Origin: Paraplanobispora takensis
GTDB taxonomy: Bacteria; Actinomycetota; Actinomycetes; Streptosporangiales; Streptosporangiaceae
DNA: 64,000 nt
Assembly: GCF_016863195.1 (NCBI RefSeq)
Contig: NZ_BOOK01000030.1
Location: 1 to 64,000, forward strand
Direction of reading: 5' to 3'
The notes under the pieces were generated by a model. That model was given only the letters and a program-made list of their open reading frames with translations, was not told the origin of the DNA and ran no database searches. Below are positions 61,124 to 64,000 of the stretch, in pieces. The translations under genes were made by a program, and so were the position numbers. Position 1 is the first letter of the stretch; every line of letters begins with the position of its first letter.

Positions 61124-61220
61124 AAAGTGTCGCCGATGTGTAACCTGCTCCGGGACGCCCGGCCCCACGGCGTCACCGGCGGGCCCCACCCCGCACCGCG
61201 CCCGACGGGAAGGTTGAACC

Positions 61221-62780
61221 ATGCCCCACAGCAGCCCCGGCCTGGCCCGGCTCGCCATGACCGTGCTCCAGCCGGGCTTCGACGGCACCGCCCCTCCCGG
61301 CTGGCTGCGCCGGGCTCTCGGGCAGGGCCTGGGCGGCGCGGTGCTGTTCGCCCGCAACCTCACCGGTCCCGCGCAGACGGCCGAGCTCGTGGCCGGGCTG
61401 CGGAGCGAGAACCCGGCCGTGGTGGTCGCCGTCGACGAGGAGGGCGGGACGGTCACCCGGCTGGAGGCCCGCACGGGCAGTTCCTTCCCCGGCAACCGGG
61501 CGCTCGGCGTGGCCGGCGACCCCGGGCGCACCGAGCGGGTCGCCCGCGCGATCGGCCGCCTCCTGGCCGGGGCGGACATCACCCTCGACTACGCCCCGGT
61601 CGCCGACGTCAACGCGAACCCGGCCAACCCGGTGATCGGCGTGCGCTCCTTCGGCCCGGAGCCCGGTCTCGTCGCCCGGCACACCGCCGCCTGGGTCCGG
61701 GGACTGCAGAGCGCGGGCGTGGCCGCCTGCGCCAAGCACTTCCCCGGTCACGGTGACACGGTCACCGACTCCCATCTCGCGCTGCCGACCGTGCACGCCC
61801 CCCTCGGCCTGCTCCGCGAGCGCGACCTGCCGCCGTTCCGCGCGGCGATCGAGGCCGGCGTCCGGGCCGTGATGTGCGGTCATCTGCTGGTGCCGGCACT
61901 CGACCCGGCGGTCCCGGCCACATTGAGCCGCCGCGTCCTCACCGGCCTGCTCCGCGAGGAGCTGGGCTTCGAGGGCGTGCTCGTCACCGACGCGATCGAG
62001 ATGCGCGCCGTGGCCGCCCTCCACCCGCCCGGCGAGATCGCGGTCCGCGCGCTGGCGGCGGGCGCGGACGCCGTCTGCGCCGGGGTCTCCTCCCCCGGCG
62101 GCGAGAGCGTCCTCGCGCTGCGCGATGCGATCGTCGAGGCCGTGCACGACGGGCGGCTCGCCGAGGAACGGCTGGCCGAGGCGGCCTCCCGCGTGCTCGC
62201 CCTCGCCGCCTGGCACGCCGCCCGGGCGGACGCGCGAAGGGCCGCCGTGCAGGAGGCCGGGGTGCGGGAGACCGCGCCCCTCCCCCGGGCGGAGGCGATC
62301 GTCCCGGGGGCGGGTCCCGTGCGGGACGAGGACGAGGAGCTGGGGATGGAGGCCGCCCGCGCGGCCCTGCGGGTGGTGGTCGCGGACGGCCGCGCTCAGG
62401 GTCCCGTGCTCTCCGGGGCTCCGCTGGTCGTCGACATCGCGCCCCGGCTGAACATGGCGGTCGACCCCTCGACCCCCACCGGCCTGCTCGGCGCCCTCGG
62501 CGAGCTGCTGCCCGGTACGGCGGGCCGCACCGTCGTCTCCGGTACGCCCGGGCTGCCGGAGCTGCCGGACGATCGGCAGGTCGTGCTGGTCGTGCACGAC
62601 GCCGGGCGCCATTCCCGGGCGCGGGAGCTGCTGGCGCAGGCCGTACGGCGCCGCCCCGACGCGATCGTGGTGGAGACCGGCATTCCCGATGAGCCGATTG
62701 GAGCGGTATATGTCGCTACACATGGGATTTCGCGGGCCTCCTCCCGCGTCGTCGCGCGATGGCTGACCGGTGACAAATAA
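61221..62780 (+). CDS. nagZ: Beta-N-acetylhexosaminidase, glycoside hydrolase family 3
   Basis: This 519-residue GH3 enzyme removes GlcNAc from muropeptides or chitin fragments. The signature KHFPGHGDTVTDSHLALP (catalytic His/Asp pair of the NagZ type) and the nucleophile in LVTDAIEMRAV are intact. VVAVDEEGGTVTRL is the N-terminal barrel signature. No signal peptide is seen, so it works in the cytoplasm in recycling. The C-terminal 170 residues form an extra alpha/beta domain as in larger NagZ relatives. It is divergent from the GHL10 gene and followed by murR. The gene name reflects function; relatives of this length vary. Confidence 0.88.
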   Translation: MPHSSPGLARLAMTVLQPGFDGTAPPGWLRRALGQGLGGAVLFARNLTGPAQTAELVAGLRSENPAVVVAVDEEGGTVTRLEARTGSSFPGNRALGVAGDPGRTERVARAIGRLLAGADITLDYAPVADVNANPANPVIGVRSFGPEPGLVARHTAAWVRGLQSAGVAACAKHFPGHGDTVTDSHLALPTVHAPLGLLRERDLPPFRAAIEAGVRAVMCGHLLVPALDPAVPATLSRRVLTGLLREELGFEGVLVTDAIEMRAVAALHPPGEIAVRALAAGADAVCAGVSSPGGESVLALRDAIVEAVHDGRLAEERLAEAASRVLALAAWHAARADARRAAVQEAGVRETAPLPRAEAIVPGAGPVRDEDEELGMEAARAALRVVVADGRAQGPVLSGAPLVVDIAPRLNMAVDPSTPTGLLGALGELLPGTAGRTVVSGTPGLPELPDDRQVVLVVHDAGRHSRARELLAQAVRRRPDAIVVETGIPDEPIGAVYVATHGISRASSRVVARWLTGDK

Positions 62781-62870
62781 GCTGATCTCGACAGGAGAGG
62801 GTGGACGCATGAACGAGCACGACGGCCCCACCGGGACCGCAGCCGGACGTCTTCACCGTGAGGGACGCGC

Positions 62871-63767
62871 ATGAGCGACGACGGCCCCACTCCGGTGAAC
62901 CTCGTGGCGACGGTCCGGGCGGTCCTGCCCTCCCTCACCCCCGCCGCCCAGTCCATCGCCCGCCTCATCCTCGACGATCCCGCGATGGTGGCGCGCAGCA
63001 CGATCACCGAGTTCAGCTCGGTCTCCGGGACCAGCGAGGCCACCATCGTGCGCACCGCCCGGGCCCTCGGCTTCGCCGGCTACTCCCAGTTGCGCTTCGC
63101 CCTGGCCGCCGCCGTGGCCAGGGAGACGCCCGAACGCCTGGTCCCCGGCGACCTGGGCCCCGACGACCCGCTCACCGACGTGATCGCGAAGGTCACCCGG
63201 GCCGAGTCGGAGGCGCTGGCCGACACCGCCGCGCAGCTGTCCCCCGACACGCTGGACGCGGTCGTGGCGGCCGTGTCCGCCGCCCGCCGGGTGGACGTCT
63301 ACGGGGTGGGGGCCTCCGGGCTGGTGGCGGTCGACATGGCGCAGAAGCTGATGCGGATCGGGCTGTCCGGCCACTCCTTCACCGACGCGCACCTGGCGGT
63401 CACCAGCGCCGCTCTGGTCAGGGAGGGTGACGTGGCGGTGGGCGTGAGCTGCACCGGTGAGACCCCCGACGTCCTGGGACCGATGCGCACCGCGCGCAAG
63501 GGCGGGGCCGCGACCGTGGCGATCACCAACAACCCGCGCTCGTCGCTGGGCGAACTCGCCGACCACGTCCTGGTCTCCGCCGGGCGCGAGACCGCCTTCC
63601 GGCCCGGCGCCCTGGCCAGCCGGATCAGCCAGCTGCTGATCGTCGACTGCATCTTCGTCGGGGTCGCCCAGCGCACCTTCGAGACCGCCGACCCCGCACT
63701 GCGCGCCACCCGCGACGCCCTGGAGGACTATCTGGGCGAGACCCGCCGCCGCGGCCGTTCCTCGTGA
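62871..63767 (+). CDS. MurR/RpiR family transcriptional regulator
   Basis: This 298-residue regulator has an HTH_6 domain (VRAVLPSLTPAAQSIARLILDDPAMVARSTITEFSSVSGTSEATIVRTARALGF) and a SIS sugar-phosphate domain (RRVDVYGVGASGLVAVDMAQKLMRIG, then VAVGVSCTGETPDVL). Such proteins sense MurNAc 6-phosphate or GlcNAc 6-phosphate. It lies 90 bases after the nagZ-like gene, and likely TTTC/GAAA sites lie upstream of that gene. Start ATG 62871 is preceded by GGGACGCGC only, so translation may be weak. A strong hairpin follows. Confidence 0.9.
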   Translation: MSDDGPTPVNLVATVRAVLPSLTPAAQSIARLILDDPAMVARSTITEFSSVSGTSEATIVRTARALGFAGYSQLRFALAAAVARETPERLVPGDLGPDDPLTDVIAKVTRAESEALADTAAQLSPDTLDAVVAAVSAARRVDVYGVGASGLVAVDMAQKLMRIGLSGHSFTDAHLAVTSAALVREGDVAVGVSCTGETPDVLGPMRTARKGGAATVAITNNPRSSLGELADHVLVSAGRETAFRPGALASRISQLLIVDCIFVGVAQRTFETADPALRATRDALEDYLGETRRRGRSS

Positions 63768-63778
63768 CATGCCCTTCA

Positions 63779-63802
63779 CCCGGCGCAACGGAGAGCGCCG
63801 GG
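63779..63802 (+). terminator. Hairpin after murR-like gene
   Basis: CCCGGCGC (63779-63786) and GCGCCGGG (63795-63802) are perfect arms with an 8-base loop, 12 bases after the stop codon. Confidence 0.65.
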
Positions 63803-63854
63803 GCCCCGCCGAGCTGATCGTGAGAAGTCCGGCATTCCTTGCGATGCTGGAGTC

Positions 63855-64000
63855 ATGACCGACCTCGAGCCTGTGGACCTGATAGTGCTCGCCGGGTTCA
63901 TCGCGGAGGTTCATCCGCTCATGGAGATCGCCCTCGCCCGCGAGGGGGTGTGGCATGTACGCGACCACGTCGTCGAAGCGGCGTGGACCTGTACGCAGTC
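63855..64000 (+). CDS. Hypothetical protein, cut by window end
   Basis: An open frame starts at ATG 63855 and runs past the window end. The visible 48 codons give MTDLEPVDLIVLAGFIAEVH, then PLMEIALAREGVWHVRDHVV and EAAWTCTQ. It looks like the start of a soluble helical protein. No family can be named from this fragment. Confidence 0.5.
   Translation, partial: MTDLEPVDLIVLAGFIAEVHPLMEIALAREGVWHVRDHVVEAAWTCTQ

Noticed and set aside
61041-61220. Short coding frames in the GHL10-nagZ gap
   Set aside because: The region is AT-richer and contains GAAA/TTTC symmetry. Frames are short and without features, so it is best seen as regulatory DNA.

Overview
The window is high-GC DNA with short intergenic gaps, many GTG starts and many start/stop overlaps of the ATGA or GTGA type. 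The gene families point to a filamentous actinomycete: Scr1-type XRE regulator with DUF397 partner, CU044_5270-type protein with an ECF sigma factor, WYL and MmyB regulators, CmtR, WS/DGAT acyltransferase, methyltransf_19. Streptosporangiaceae (Streptosporangium or Nonomuraea-like) fits best, but that is inference from gene content. I saw no rRNA, tRNA or CRISPR array, and no gene-free stretch longer than 300 bases.

Layout. 0-10.5 kb: ABC exporter, TetR, transmembrane Ser/Thr kinase, 6-phosphogluconate dehydrogenase, ECF sigma factor with membrane partner, a uridine-kinase-like protein with a ruined P-loop, an MFS exporter and a secreted protein. 10.5-20.7 kb: thiolase-like enzyme and divergent TetR, a three-gene two-component system (histidine kinase, degenerate membrane partner, response regulator), PP2C-like phosphatase, ArsR, CoiA-like nuclease, APC permease. 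20.9-26.2 kb: a NYN-domain gene divergent from a tightly coupled four-gene operon. That operon encodes a RecB-type nuclease with an Fe-S cysteine cluster and a UPF1-like SF1 helicase, plus two unrecognised proteins. It looks like Dna2 split over separate genes and is my best candidate for an undescribed DNA-processing or defence system.

26.2-49.2 kb: regulator/transporter pairs with visible operators (MmyB/MFS, TetR/MFS), DJ-1-like protein, anti-sigma kinases, WS/DGAT acyltransferase with a 52-residue membrane partner, Scr1/DUF397, a CmtR/CDF metal-efflux pair, two WYL paralogues around a winged-helix protein, phosphoglucomutase, NAD synthetase, and anmK next to a GlcNAc-kinase-like gene. 49.3-59.2 kb: an accessory cluster on the minus strand, more AT-rich than its flanks by eye. 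It encodes a cytoplasmic subtilisin, an ECF sigma factor, a small beta-rich protein, a TPR-CHAT protease, a P-loop NTPase and a patatin-like lipase. The lipase gene is cut in two by an 894-bp IS5-family element. 59.4-64 kb: Tat-exported GHL10 hydrolase, nagZ-like hexosaminidase and a MurR/RpiR regulator.

Two themes stand out. Peptidoglycan recycling genes (anmK, nagK-like, nagZ-like, GHL10, murR-like) lie on both sides of the CHAT/subtilisin cluster, as if the cluster had been inserted into a cell-wall-recycling neighbourhood. Many regulator genes also sit beside clear inverted repeats that are good operator candidates.
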